43,113 bases of DNA from Flavobacteriales bacterium (GCA_024641785.1 JAHECK010000011.1:1-43113); one strand, 5' to 3'. Counted from the first letter of the stretch, positions 10,257-18,131 are shown. Notes: generated from the sequence alone by a model not told the origin. Made by a program: numbers and translations.

Positions 10257-10448
10257 TTAATAACGATCTTTAAATTTAGAATACATACTTCTTCTGAAAA
10301 CATACATTGTAATTGATATTATTGGTAATAAAATTAATATTAAATTATTTTCAGTACCGTAATAGATGTAATAAATTACAACAAAAACTACCGATAGAAT
10401 TGAAACTATCAGCCAAAACATTTCTAAGAATTTGTTAATACGATTCAT
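10257..10448 (-). CDS. Small two-span membrane protein, conserved in Bacteroidota
   Basis: About 63 residues with two hydrophobic segments (starting EMFWLIVSILSVVF and LILILLPIISITMY) separated by a short polar loop, and a basic C-terminal tail (RRSMYSKFKDRY). Function is unknown. Small proteins of this shape are commonly found between lptC and the CorC-type gene in this phylum. The ATG at 10448 (MNRINKF) is preferred. ATG 10457 and GTG 10463 are in frame, but they fall on or beside a predicted transcription start. It is 24 bases downstream of lptC. Confidence 0.75.
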   Translation of the reverse strand: MNRINKFLEMFWLIVSILSVVFVVIYYIYYGTENNLILILLPIISITMYVFRRSMYSKFKDRY

Positions 10449-10462
10449 GCTATTCATAAACA

Positions 10463-10470
10463 CAAATCTA
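10463..10470 (-). promoter_or_regulatory. Possible internal promoter, -7 element TAGATTTG
   Basis: On the minus strand this 8-mer matches the Bacteroidota -7 consensus TAnnTTTG exactly. Transcription would start near 10459, just before the small membrane-protein gene. No convincing -33 TTTG is visible. It would let the small gene and corC be expressed independently of lptC. Confidence 0.45.
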
Positions 10471-10487
10471 AGGATATAAAATAAAGA

Positions 10488-11069
10488 TTATAATTTTTCA
10501 TCTTCTTCATCATTTCCACCAAAATCATCATTCAAATAATATTGACCAGTTACCTTTTTGATCGTGTACTGAGAGAAGTCTTCATTCGATTCAAACCCTT
10601 TTCCATGTATTACAACATCTTTACGTTTTATCTTAATGTATTTATCAGTATATATTTTCGCACTGTCTTGTTGCCAAATAAGTTCTTCTGTATATAATTC
10701 TTCTTTTTTGAAATTAACTAATATAACACTGTCTCGTGCGATCATCAATCCTTTACTTGAAATGATCTCGCCGTATTTAGCTTCAAGGTATGCAGTAGGA
10801 ACTAAATTAGAATCTAAGAATTCCAATTTAAAGCCATTTGGCATTATTGTATTCTTATTTTTATATTGATAAACTAAAGGTGCAAACAATCGGTTTCCAA
10901 CTCGTCCATTTAAAGATCGAAGATAAGTAACATCAAAGGATTCTTTCATTGGCAACTCTTCAAATTCACCAATCTCTTTGACTTCGTTGATCGTGTTTTT
11001 GCATGAAAAAAGCACTATCATCAGAAAGATGATAGTGCTCAATTTAAATATCTTCAAATATGAAATCAA
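10488..11069 (-). CDS. lptC: LptC-like LPS export lipoprotein
   Basis: Expected to be the periplasmic bridge component of the Lpt machine that moves lipopolysaccharide from the inner to the outer membrane. The 193 residues start with a lipoprotein signal peptide (lipobox VLFSC, C23), as is usual for Bacteroidota LptC, followed by a beta-rich LptC/OstA-like domain whose ends are hard to place by eye. The start is TTG at 11069, three bases after the TPR gene's stop. The first in-frame ATG (codon 17) would destroy the signal peptide. The signal-peptide codons form a 12-bp terminator-like hairpin, annotated separately. Confidence 0.82.
   Translation of the reverse strand: MISYLKIFKLSTIIFLMIVLFSCKNTINEVKEIGEFEELPMKESFDVTYLRSLNGRVGNRLFAPLVYQYKNKNTIMPNGFKLEFLDSNLVPTAYLEAKYGEIISSKGLMIARDSVILVNFKKEELYTEELIWQQDSAKIYTDKYIKIKRKDVVIHGKGFESNEDFSQYTIKKVTGQYYLNDDFGGNDEEDEKL
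11006..11039 (-). terminator. Terminator-like hairpin inside the lptC coding sequence
   Basis: On the minus strand the RNA would form a perfect 12-bp stem (AGCACTATCATC/GATGATAGTGCT) with a 5-base TTTCT loop, followed directly by TTTTTC. It starts 30 bases after the TTG start of lptC and encodes the hydrophobic part of the signal peptide. Shape and T-run match an intrinsic terminator. Whether it acts as an attenuator is inference. Confidence 0.6.
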
Positions 11070-11072
11070 TTG

Positions 11073-12422
11073 TTAATCATTAATTTTCACTTTTGTGCTT
11101 TCACCCCAACATGAAACTTCATAAGTATCTCCTACTTTTAAATTTTGGAAGAAAAGCGCTTCTTTTCCAGCAAAATATTTTTGATATGTTGCAATGTATT
11201 TATTAGCTTGATCTGCAACGGAAGGATCGACTGATTTTGCTTTATAAAAATAATCTGTTGCTAACCAATACACTCCAGATTTTGCAATTGGATCAGATCC
11301 ACAATCTTCTGCACTTCCAGCGATTGCCATTCCAATTGTTAAATAAGCATCACCACTATTTGGGTTTAGTTTTAGTGCTTCCCTCGCATAATAAACAGCC
11401 TTTTTATTTTGGTTTTCAAAATAGGTCGCTTTAGCGGCCTTTAATAAATATCTTTCTCTGTCTGGGCAATCTCCACATAATTCTACCGCTTGTATTAAGT
11501 ATTTTGCAGATAATGAATATTCTTTTCTTTTACTCATAAGCAAACCAAGTCCATATGCAGATCTGGCTGAAGGTTCCATCTCATATAATTTTTTCGCTAC
11601 AGTAGCAAAAATCTCGCTGTCAGTGCACTCTCTTTTAGATAGGAGATAACTAGCAACTCTTAATGTCTGGAGATCATTCGGATTATCTTTTACTCGACTT
11701 TCAATGATAGGTTCAATATCTTCACATAAAGCGACCTTAATAAAAATATCATCAGCAGTGAGTTTTGCTGAATTATATTGTTCCATATCAGCAATATAAC
11801 CAGCTTTTTTATCTTCACTAGTAGTTTCTAACATATTAGCTTCAGCATCAAATAAAGCCCCATCAATAAATTCAGAAATAGGAATAAACTCCTCAATAAG
11901 AACAGATTTTTCGAGTTGTTTGTCTGTATATAATTTATAAATAATTTGATAATAGGTTGCTAAAACACCCGCTTCACTATTTTGTTTTCCAAGGTATACT
12001 GATTTTTTAAGTGTTTCATAAGCAGCCATCAGATTATCTTCATCATACTTTGCCATATCACTTCCTTTTCTTCCTAATACATAAGCATCTTGATGAAAAT
12101 ATTCGATTCTTCGATCATAGATTAAGTATAAAGTATCAATAAGACCTCTTTTTACAATTGGATCTTTTGCTTCATCAATAAAGTCACGATACATATAAAC
12201 ACCATTTATATATATTGATTTTTGGGACTGTGGACAGATATTAAAAACTTTTATCCAACCTGCTTTAGCATCTTTATAATTCTTTTGTTTAAAGTGCTCT
12301 TTATAAAGAGAAATGTTAGTTACACATTTAATGCTATCCTCTTCTGTATTTCCATACTTACCTTGACCAAACAAATTTCCTGTAAGTATCATTAAAGTGA
12401 AAATCCAAATCTTTGCTTTCAT
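11073..12422 (-). CDS. Periplasmic TPR-repeat protein
   Basis: 449 residues with an N-terminal signal peptide (about 1-19, ending LFGQ) and tetratricopeptide-like helical repeats. The clearest TPR stretch is about residues 285-385, with AKYLIQAVELCGDC and AVYYAREALKLNPNSGDAYLTIGMAIAG. The C-terminus (about 425-449) is a short beta segment. Precise function is unknown. TPR proteins of this kind act as scaffolds for envelope complexes. It is 17 bases from the outer-membrane protein gene and 3 bases from lptC, so it is probably co-transcribed with both. Confidence 0.8.
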   Translation of the reverse strand: MKAKIWIFTLMILTGNLFGQGKYGNTEEDSIKCVTNISLYKEHFKQKNYKDAKAGWIKVFNICPQSQKSIYINGVYMYRDFIDEAKDPIVKRGLIDTLYLIYDRRIEYFHQDAYVLGRKGSDMAKYDEDNLMAAYETLKKSVYLGKQNSEAGVLATYYQIIYKLYTDKQLEKSVLIEEFIPISEFIDGALFDAEANMLETTSEDKKAGYIADMEQYNSAKLTADDIFIKVALCEDIEPIIESRVKDNPNDLQTLRVASYLLSKRECTDSEIFATVAKKLYEMEPSARSAYGLGLLMSKRKEYSLSAKYLIQAVELCGDCPDRERYLLKAAKATYFENQNKKAVYYAREALKLNPNSGDAYLTIGMAIAGSAEDCGSDPIAKSGVYWLATDYFYKAKSVDPSVADQANKYIATYQKYFAGKEALFFQNLKVGDTYEVSCWGESTKVKIND

Positions 12423-12439
12423 AATATTCTTATTGCATT

Positions 12440-13813
12440 TTAGTTATATTTCTTCTTCTGGAACCATCTATTAAAGCGATGTGGTAGTAAAATAATTCCC
12501 ACCATAATATTAGTATAATCCTGCTTTATTAGACCGTTCTCTGTTGTCCCTTGGGTGCCAAATTCCATGCCAAAATTGACACTTGAATAAGATTGGGATT
12601 TTGACAATGGGAAGTTAAATCCAAAACTTATTGCTTTATCATCTAGTTGATAGTCCTGAAATTTCAAATAGTTGGTCGTGTATCTTCCTCCAAGCCGATA
12701 AGTAATCGTTTTAAGGTAAGAAGTATTCATTTTTCGGATCGTCAATGGTACCATCGTATACTGCAGACCGGCAGAAATTCTCCACGAATCGGTAACATTA
12801 TTATTTGGAATTTCAAATCCATTAACCACTTGCTTAAAATCATTCCAATTTTGTTTTTCGTAGTCTACACCAATTTGGAACTGATTATTGATGTCAACCA
12901 TTAATCCAATACCTAATCTAAGAGGAATATAGGTGTCTCCTTTTAAATCATCTGAATAAAAAATAGTATCCTGAGGAAAAATTTGCTCAAGAGCATCATA
13001 GGTGTAGGTATAGTAATTTGATTTCCATGTAGTATTAAGATTTTTTGGGATATTAAAAGTAACACCCAGGGAAAGGTTAATATAATTACTTGGAGATATC
13101 TTTTTAAGGTAGGTTTGATATTGAAGACCAAGATCAAAACCAAAATCAGATATTATTTGAGATTCTTCGAATCGGGTATTGTAATATGAAAAATCACCTG
13201 AATCATAAATTACATCGTAGAGTGATCGTTTATTCCCATTGTAATAATTAATATTTATACCTGCACTTAATGAAGACATTTGCCCAAGAATCGTATCTTT
13301 CTTTTCAAATATTTCATAAGAAAACCCCATATACAATTTAGTGTAACCTCCATCACCTTCGAAATTATAGATTAATGGGAATTCCTTTCCATTTCCATCC
13401 GTGAAACGATCTGTGACAATAATTTTATACCCAACAGTAGTTGCCGGATTAAATCCAAAAGCCCAACCAATCTTTGATCCTAATTTAAACCCTAATGCTA
13501 TATTATTGATCGTTCCATTATTTAATTCTTGAGAATTCAAAGAGGATGAAACCTTCAGAAACTGACCCTTATACCCTACTTGAAAAATAGGATTATACTT
13601 TTTAAAATGACTATATGAAGCCGGATTCATAGGGTTTATTGATAGGGAATCATTAAACGCGTAACCAATCCCACCCATTGCAAATGAATAATCATATCCT
13701 TGAGGTACAAGCTCTCCTAATCCAAACCCTGAATAGGGTGAAATGGATGTTGTCTGCCCTAACAATAGATTTGGAACAAAAACAATAATAATTAATAAGT
13801 ATTTCAATCTCAT
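12440..13813 (-). CDS. Outer-membrane beta-barrel protein of unknown function
   Basis: 457 residues with a signal peptide (about 1-19, cleavage likely at LLGQ/TTS). Alternating hydrophobic/polar strands run through the rest, with many Tyr/Gly/Asn and aromatic-ended segments, as in barrel proteins of the FadL/PorV-like kind in Bacteroidota. Motifs near the N-terminus (SPYSGFGLGEL, MGGIGYAF, SINPMNPASYS) resemble that group. It overlaps coaX by 4 bases and is followed by the TPR gene, an arrangement repeated in many genomes of the phylum. Whether it is a channel, a secretion accessory or a structural barrel cannot be told from sequence alone. Confidence 0.75.
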   Translation of the reverse strand: MRLKYLLIIIVFVPNLLLGQTTSISPYSGFGLGELVPQGYDYSFAMGGIGYAFNDSLSINPMNPASYSHFKKYNPIFQVGYKGQFLKVSSSLNSQELNNGTINNIALGFKLGSKIGWAFGFNPATTVGYKIIVTDRFTDGNGKEFPLIYNFEGDGGYTKLYMGFSYEIFEKKDTILGQMSSLSAGININYYNGNKRSLYDVIYDSGDFSYYNTRFEESQIISDFGFDLGLQYQTYLKKISPSNYINLSLGVTFNIPKNLNTTWKSNYYTYTYDALEQIFPQDTIFYSDDLKGDTYIPLRLGIGLMVDINNQFQIGVDYEKQNWNDFKQVVNGFEIPNNNVTDSWRISAGLQYTMVPLTIRKMNTSYLKTITYRLGGRYTTNYLKFQDYQLDDKAISFGFNFPLSKSQSYSSVNFGMEFGTQGTTENGLIKQDYTNIMVGIILLPHRFNRWFQKKKYN

Positions 13814-14541
13814 TTATCTACCTGAAAATTCAAAATTTCATTTAATCCTCGTAGGGTCAAATATGGGTCCGCAAAGATGTGATTTTTTAGGACTTTTTCA
13901 AAGTATATGGAAAAGCCTCCTGTTAATACTACTTCTATATCGATAAATTGGCTTCTGTATTGTTCAATGAAGTAATTTATTTCCCCAATAATTCCGTAAT
14001 AAGCACCGGAAATCATAGAATTAGAAGTAGAATCTCCAATAATTTCAGTCCCAATAGCCGGATCTAAAAGAGGTAACTGATCTGTAAAATGATGCATTGA
14101 ATCCAATCTCATTTTATAGCCTGGTGATATTGATCCCCCTAAATATCTTTTTTCTTTCGTAATAAAATCAAATTTATTACATGTCCCCATATCTATAATC
14201 AATACATTCTTATTTGGAAAAATAGTATTTGCAGCAACTGCATTACATATTCTATCATTCCCAAGACTCAAGGGTGTTTTGTAGTCAATATGAATCGGAA
14301 GATTACTTCCGTTAAACTTTAATAAAAAAATTAAAATTTCTTTTTTGTCTAAATATTTTTGAAATTTTTTTGGGATTTCTTTAACTTTTGTAATTCCAAT
14401 TTTTTCTATTTCAAACCCATTCGCAATTTCAATCAATTGATTTAGATTATCATAACTTATATAATTAAAGGTTTTAAGAGTCTTTTTATCAAAGATTCCC
14501 ACCTTTATTTGTGTATTCCCAAAATCAATAATCAGATTCAT
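13810..14541 (-). CDS. coaX: CoaX, type III pantothenate kinase
   Basis: It phosphorylates pantothenate in the first step of coenzyme A synthesis. At 243 residues it is the usual size for the ASKHA-fold type III enzyme. Visible motifs are the phosphate-binding DFGNTQIK at residues 6-13, the G-N-D-R segment carrying the catalytic Asp (SLGNDRICNAVAAN), DMGTCNKFDFI, and GGSISPGYKMRLDSM. It is the first gene of the leftward envelope block and overlaps the next start by 4 bases (ATGA). A -7 element ends four bases upstream of the ATG, so the mRNA may have almost no leader. Confidence 0.93.
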   Translation of the reverse strand: MNLIIDFGNTQIKVGIFDKKTLKTFNYISYDNLNQLIEIANGFEIEKIGITKVKEIPKKFQKYLDKKEILIFLLKFNGSNLPIHIDYKTPLSLGNDRICNAVAANTIFPNKNVLIIDMGTCNKFDFITKEKRYLGGSISPGYKMRLDSMHHFTDQLPLLDPAIGTEIIGDSTSNSMISGAYYGIIGEINYFIEQYRSQFIDIEVVLTGGFSIYFEKVLKNHIFADPYLTLRGLNEILNFQVDK

Positions 14542-14545
14542 TTCC

Positions 14546-14553
14546 CAAAATTA
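14546..14553 (-). promoter_or_regulatory. Promoter -7 element of coaX
   Basis: TAATTTTG on the minus strand fits TAnnTTTG. The predicted transcription start falls at about 14542, one base before the coaX ATG. Confidence 0.55.
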
Positions 14554-14619
14554 ACATTAAAGATTTATAGCTTGGTAAAAAATAAATCGATTATTTATTT
14601 ACATAAAAAGAAATTATTC

Positions 14620-14627
14620 TACATTTG
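14620..14627 (+). promoter_or_regulatory. Promoter -7 element of tRNA-Phe
   Basis: TACATTTG fits TAnnTTTG and would start transcription near 14631, 13 bases before the mature tRNA 5' end. It diverges from the coaX promoter. A -33 TTTG is not evident. Confidence 0.6.
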
Positions 14628-14643
14628 CGCTCCCAAAATAGCT

Positions 14644-14719
14644 GGTGCCATAGCTCAGTTGGTAGAGCAAAGGACTGAAAATCCTTGTGTCCCTGGTTCG
14701 AATCCAGGTGGCACCACCA
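14644..14719 (+). tRNA. tRNA-Phe (GAA)
   Basis: A 76-base tRNA including an encoded CCA. The acceptor arms GGTGCCA/TGGCACC pair fully. The D arm is GCTC/GAGC, the anticodon arm AAGGA/TCCTT encloses the loop CTGAAAA with anticodon GAA, and the T arm is CCTGG/CCAGG with TTCGAAT. The discriminator is A at 14716, followed by CCA at 14717-14719. Confidence 0.98.
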
Positions 14720-14724
14720 GCTCG

Positions 14725-14758
14725 AAAAGGGTTTCGAATAATCGGAACCCTTTTTTTT
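14725..14758 (+). terminator. Intrinsic terminator of tRNA-Phe
   Basis: Stem AAAAGGGTT (14725-14733) pairs with AACCCTTTT (14746-14754), extended inward by TCGA/TCGG pairing, and is followed by a run of Ts to 14758. It starts six bases after the tRNA. Confidence 0.9.
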
Positions 14759-14803
14759 AATATTTATAATATAAATTCTCATTTTGAGAATTATATTCCC
14801 AAA

Positions 14804-14914
14804 ATGACTCATACGTTGACATTTAAATTAAACTACTCTCTTGATATACAGATAGATAGATATTTTAATTTTTCTGGCACACTTTTCTCTATGAAGTATA
14901 TAGGTTTAGGTTAG
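14804..14914 (+). CDS. Possible 36-residue small ORF (doubtful)
   Basis: ATG to TAG, starting MTHTLTFKLNYS and ending MKYIGLG. It lies in the gene-free stretch between the tRNA-Phe terminator and the hairpin at 14949, and its stop codon lies inside the first copy of the 21-base repeat. There is no recognisable domain, no signal sequence, and only weak promoter evidence (TATATTCC at 14793). A perfect 8-bp inverted repeat (AATTCTCA/TGAGAATT, 14774-14792) lies upstream. Reported because it belongs to a repeated module; it may well be non-coding. Confidence 0.15.
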   Translation: MTHTLTFKLNYSLDIQIDRYFNFSGTLFSMKYIGLG

Positions 14915-14923
14915 TTTTCATAA
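14903..14923 (+). repeat. Direct repeat copy 1 (21 bases)
   Basis: Sequence family GGTTTAGGTWAGTTTWCAT followed by AA. It matches the copy at 15085 at 19 of 21 positions, with the two differences both T/A. A shorter, related GGTTAGTTGTTA motif follows at 14935. Each copy lies 25-30 bases before a terminator-like hairpin. Confidence 0.7.
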
Positions 14924-14948
14924 CTGATTAGTTTGGTTAGTTGTTAGT

Positions 14949-14984
14949 AATAAGGGACGTGTTATCACGTCCCTTATTCTTTTT
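14949..14984 (+). terminator. Strong terminator hairpin with no assigned gene upstream
   Basis: A perfect 13-bp stem (AATAAGGGACGTG/CACGTCCCTTATT) with loop TTAT, followed by CTTTTT. The tRNA-Phe transcript already has its own terminator 190 bases earlier, so this one implies a separate transcript ending here. Confidence 0.85.
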
Positions 14985-15017
14985 AATCGCTTTTTTCATG
15001 CTACTCATCAGTAGCAA

Positions 15018-15095
15018 ATGAGCAATAAGTCTATTTTCAAAGCCTTCCCTTTGTGGTCCGGGATATTTAAAATATTTTTAAAACGGTTTAGGTAA
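15018..15095 (+). CDS. Possible 25-residue cationic small ORF (doubtful)
   Basis: ATG to TAA, starting MSNKSIFKAFPLW and ending FLKRFR. It is rich in Phe/Ile/Leu and Lys/Arg, as in amphipathic peptides. A 6-bp hairpin (GCTACT/AGTAGC, 15000-15015) sits just before the ATG and could mask initiation. The stop codon lies inside the second copy of the 21-base repeat, and a terminator follows at 15136. No domain is recognised. With 25 codons, chance occurrence is quite possible. Confidence 0.17.
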   Translation: MSNKSIFKAFPLWSGIFKIFLKRFR

Positions 15096-15105
15096 GTTTA
15101 CATAA
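15085..15105 (+). repeat. Direct repeat copy 2 (21 bases)
   Basis: Second copy of the 21-base element, 182 bases after the first and 19/21 identical. It is again followed by a related shorter motif (GGTAAGTTTTTA at 15113) and then by a terminator-like hairpin. Confidence 0.7.
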
Positions 15106-15135
15106 TAAGAAAGGTAAGTTTTTATAACATACCAG

Positions 15136-15165
15136 AATGGGTGATTTAATTATCACCCATTTTTT
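15136..15165 (+). terminator. Second terminator hairpin in the gene-free stretch
   Basis: A 10-bp stem (AATGGGTGAT/ATCACCCATT) with loop TTAATT, followed by TTTT. It ends the second repeat module. The stem is unrelated in sequence to the hairpin at 14949. Confidence 0.8.
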
Positions 15166-15211
15166 ATTTATCATAAAAAATATTTTACCTTGTTCCTATT
15201 AACTAAACCAA

Positions 15212-15697
15212 ATGCCAGTAATTAATCGATTTCTTTTATTTTTCCTTTTTTTAGGTCTCAATACCCCCATGTTTTCCCAAAGTCCTCCTAACTATGAAAA
15301 TTTAAAAATTATTGGAAGAATTATGGATAAAGGAAAGACAGTAGAAAATCAAGCTGTTATTGTTTTTGAAAATAATAAAAGAATCGACACATTATTGAGT
15401 AAATCAAATGGCAAATTCGAATATACCGTTAAATTGAATAGTTATTATACCTTGGTGCTACCAGGTCAAAATCAAAATATCATTTCCTTAGTTTTTGACA
15501 CCTCTATACCGGAAGGATTTTATTATATCCCGATCTATAAATGTATCATTCAAATGGATGAAGATATCGATGATGAACTCACTGAAAAACACAGATACGA
15601 GGATTTTCCATTAGGAATAGTAAAATATGATTCCGAAAATCTTCGATTTGAATTGGATTATCATTATTTCAGAAGTAGAATAAAAGAAATTAAATGA
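15212..15697 (+). CDS. Small secreted protein with a carboxypeptidase-regulatory-like fold
   Basis: 161 residues. An N-terminal signal peptide (about 1-23, cleavage likely MFSQ/SPP) is followed by a beta-rich segment (about 28-95: IIGRIMDKGKTVENQAVIVF, SNGKFEYTVKLNSYYTLVLPG) that reads like a CarboxypepD_reg/Cna-B type domain, often seen in Bacteroidota surface proteins. The C-terminal third is acidic, then aromatic, and unrecognised. Function is unknown. A near-consensus -7 element (TACCTTG, one base short) lies at 15186. It stands alone between the repeat modules and the sugar-nucleotide cluster. No sorting domain is seen. Confidence 0.7.
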   Translation: MPVINRFLLFFLFLGLNTPMFSQSPPNYENLKIIGRIMDKGKTVENQAVIVFENNKRIDTLLSKSNGKFEYTVKLNSYYTLVLPGQNQNIISLVFDTSIPEGFYYIPIYKCIIQMDEDIDDELTEKHRYEDFPLGIVKYDSENLRFELDYHYFRSRIKEIK

Positions 15698-15758
15698 TTG
15701 CTTAAATCCTATGTATCCGCTGATATTTTGGGTATTTTCGCGGTCAAAATAGCCTTAA

Positions 15759-16700
15759 ATGAGTAAAAGAATTTTAGTTACTGGCGGAGCTGGATTTTTA
15801 GGTTCCCACTTATGTGAACGATTATTAAAAGAGGGAAACGAAGTTATCGCACTTGATAATTATTTTACGGGTCATAAAGAAAATATTTATCATTTAATGG
15901 ATTTTAAAACTTTTGAAATAGTTCGACATGATGTGACCATGCCTTACTTTGCGGAAGTGGATGAAATCTATAATTTGGCTTGTCCGGCTTCTCCTATTCA
16001 TTATCAATATAATCCTATAAAAACAATTAAAACTTCTGTAATGGGAGCTATTAATATGCTGGGTTTAGGTAAAAGGGTTAAGGCTAAAGTCTTTCAGGCT
16101 TCAACTAGTGAAGTTTATGGAGATCCTCATGTGCATCCTCAAACGGAAGATTATTGGGGAAATGTGAATCCAATTGGACCAAGAGCATGTTATGATGAAG
16201 GAAAAAGGAGTGCAGAAACATTATTTACATCTTATCATGAACAGAATGGTCTTGAAATTCGAATAGCAAGAATATTTAACACTTATGGTCCCAGAATGGA
16301 CATGAATGACGGAAGAGTTGTGTCAAACTTTATCGTTCAAGCATTAAAAGGAGAAGATATAACTGTTTATGGGAAAGGAGATCAAACGAGGAGTTTCTGT
16401 TATGTTGACGATCTCATTGATGGATTCATCAAATTAATGAATTATTCAGAAAACTATCCTTTACCGGTTAATCTTGGCAATCCCAGTGAGTTCACTATCC
16501 TTGAACTTGCAGCTAAAGTGATCGATCTTACCGGATCTAAATCAAAATTAATTTATAGTCCATTACCTCAGGATGATCCTATGCAAAGAAAACCAAACAT
16601 CGAAAGAGCACAAAAACTCTTAAATTGGCAACCTACGATTGAATTAGAACAAGGACTTATAAGTACAATCAATTATTTCGAAAATAAATTGAAAAAATAA
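15759..16700 (+). CDS. UDP-glucuronate decarboxylase (UDP-xylose synthase), SDR family
   Basis: It converts UDP-glucuronate to UDP-xylose, a precursor for surface polysaccharide. In its 313 residues the NAD-binding GGAGFLG lies at 9-15, and the catalytic YDEGK places Tyr145 and Lys149. The segments [23 protein letters not shown] and [12 protein letters not shown] are characteristic of the UXS subfamily and separate it from dTDP-glucose dehydratase. It starts the rightward cluster. A possible -7 element TATTTTCG is at 15733. Its stop shares one base with the rfbA start, so translation is probably coupled. Confidence 0.9.
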   Translation: MSKRILVTGGAGFLGSHLCERLLKEGNEVIALDNYFTGHKENIYHLMDFKTFEIVRHDVTMPYFAEVDEIYNLACPASPIHYQYNPIKTIKTSVMGAINMLGLGKRVKAKVFQASTSEVYGDPHVHPQTEDYWGNVNPIGPRACYDEGKRSAETLFTSYHEQNGLEIRIARIFNTYGPRMDMNDGRVVSNFIVQALKGEDITVYGKGDQTRSFCYVDDLIDGFIKLMNYSENYPLPVNLGNPSEFTILELAAKVIDLTGSKSKLIYSPLPQDDPMQRKPNIERAQKLLNWQPTIELEQGLISTINYFENKLKK

Positions 16701-17596
16701 TGAAAGGAATTATTCTCGCAGGAGGTTCTGGCACTCGATTATATCCTGTTACTCTAAGTATTTCAAAACAACTTATACCAATTTATGATAAACCGATGAT
16801 CTATTATCCGTTATCGGTTTTAATGCTTGCCGGGATCCGAGAAATTCTAATCATTTCCACTCCTGAAGACCTCCCTCGTTTTGAAAGTCTATTTGGTACC
16901 GGAGAAAATATTGGTGTCAAATTTAGCTATGCTGTTCAGCCATCCCCTGACGGTCTAGCTCAAGCTTTTATTATTGGAGAAGAATTTATTGGAAAAGATT
17001 CTGTTTCGTTGATCCTTGGAGATAATATTTTCTTTGGTTATCAATTCTCTAAGGCATTAAAACCTGCAGCAAATTTAACCCAAGGAGCCAAAGTATTTGG
17101 ATATTATGTTAATGATCCTGAACGTTATGGTGTTGTTGAATTTGATGAAAGTGGAAAAGTGATCGATCTAGTTGAAAAACCGGAGAATCCCAAATCTCAT
17201 TATGCTGTTACGGGATTATATTTTTACGATAATACCGTTGTTGAAAAAGCAAAATCACTGAAGCCCTCTAAAAGAGGAGAGTTAGAAATTACTGACTTAA
17301 ATAAATTATATCTTAAAGAAGGCAGTTTAAAAGTAAAATTAATGGGTAGAGGGATGGCCTGGTTAGATACCGGTACTCATAAATCTCTTATGGAAGCATC
17401 TAATTTTATTGCAACTATTGAGGAGCGTCAAGGTTTAAAAGTAGCTTGTATAGAAGAGATTGCATTTAGAAAAGGCTATATCAATGCTGAACAATTAAAT
17501 GAATTAGCAAAACCTCTAGCTAAAAATAATTATGGTCAGTACTTATTAAATCTACTAAAAGATCCACCAATAAATATTGAGGATGACATTGACTGA
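16700..17596 (+). CDS. rfbA: RfbA, glucose-1-phosphate thymidylyltransferase
   Basis: First step of dTDP-L-rhamnose synthesis, joining dTTP and glucose-1-phosphate. The 298 residues carry the nucleotidyltransferase signature GGSGTRLYP near the N-terminus, then [18 protein letters not shown], the metal-binding LGDNIFFG and the RmlA-typical [11 protein letters not shown]. The length is normal. It overlaps the upstream decarboxylase by one base and rfbC by 14 bases. The order A-C-D-B differs from the classical rfbBDAC order but all four genes are present and intact. Confidence 0.95.
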   Translation: MKGIILAGGSGTRLYPVTLSISKQLIPIYDKPMIYYPLSVLMLAGIREILIISTPEDLPRFESLFGTGENIGVKFSYAVQPSPDGLAQAFIIGEEFIGKDSVSLILGDNIFFGYQFSKALKPAANLTQGAKVFGYYVNDPERYGVVEFDESGKVIDLVEKPENPKSHYAVTGLYFYDNTVVEKAKSLKPSKRGELEITDLNKLYLKEGSLKVKLMGRGMAWLDTGTHKSLMEASNFIATIEERQGLKVACIEEIAFRKGYINAEQLNELAKPLAKNNYGQYLLNLLKDPPINIEDDID

Positions 17597-18131
17597 GACT
17601 GGATTTGAAGGATTATTAATTATAGAACCACGGGTATTTGAAGATTCGAGAGGTTATTTTATGGAGTCATATAATAAAGATCTATTCAATAAATTGGGGA
17701 TTAAAAACCAATGGGTACAGGATAATCAATCAAAATCTATTAGAGGTGTTGTAAGAGGATTGCATTATCAACTTAACCCAAGATCTCAAGCTAAATTAAT
17801 CAGAGTTATAGAAGGTATTATTTACGATGTTGCTCTTGATTTGAGAAAAGATTCTAAAACATTTGGCAAGTACTTCGGAATTGAATTATCCGCTGAGAAT
17901 AAAAAACAATTTCTAGTCCCGCATGGATTTGCACATGGCTTCTCTGTTTTATCTAAAACGGCCACCGTACTTTATAAATGTGACGAACTTTATAGCCCAT
18001 CTGAAGAAAGGGGAATAAACCCAAAAGATCCGATGCTGGGAATTAATTGGAATCTGGATGAGAATGAAATGATATTATCTGAAAAAGACCTTAATAATCC
18101 AATATTTAAAGATTCCGAATATAATTTTTAA
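17583..18131 (+). CDS. rfbC: RfbC, dTDP-4-dehydrorhamnose 3,5-epimerase
   Basis: Third step of dTDP-rhamnose synthesis, a cupin-fold double epimerase. The call of 182 residues uses ATG 17583, which gives the usual N-terminus ([19 protein letters not shown]). A TTG six bases earlier is also in frame. Family motifs are [13 protein letters not shown], the catalytic His region [19 protein letters not shown], and [15 protein letters not shown]. It overlaps rfbA by 14 bases and rfbD by one base. Confidence 0.94.
   Translation: MTLTETGFEGLLIIEPRVFEDSRGYFMESYNKDLFNKLGIKNQWVQDNQSKSIRGVVRGLHYQLNPRSQAKLIRVIEGIIYDVALDLRKDSKTFGKYFGIELSAENKKQFLVPHGFAHGFSVLSKTATVLYKCDELYSPSEERGINPKDPMLGINWNLDENEMILSEKDLNNPIFKDSEYNF

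Noticed and set aside
14687-14914. 75-residue frame starting MSLVRIQVAPP across the tRNA-Phe 3' half
   Set aside because: Its first residues are a translation of the tRNA T arm and its terminator, a common false call. Only the shorter internal ATG at 14804 is mentioned, with low confidence.
14644-15211. tRNA-Phe as an integration site for a mobile element
   Set aside because: No integrase gene is nearby and I see no repeat of the tRNA 3' end downstream. The two 21-base repeats do not match the tRNA.
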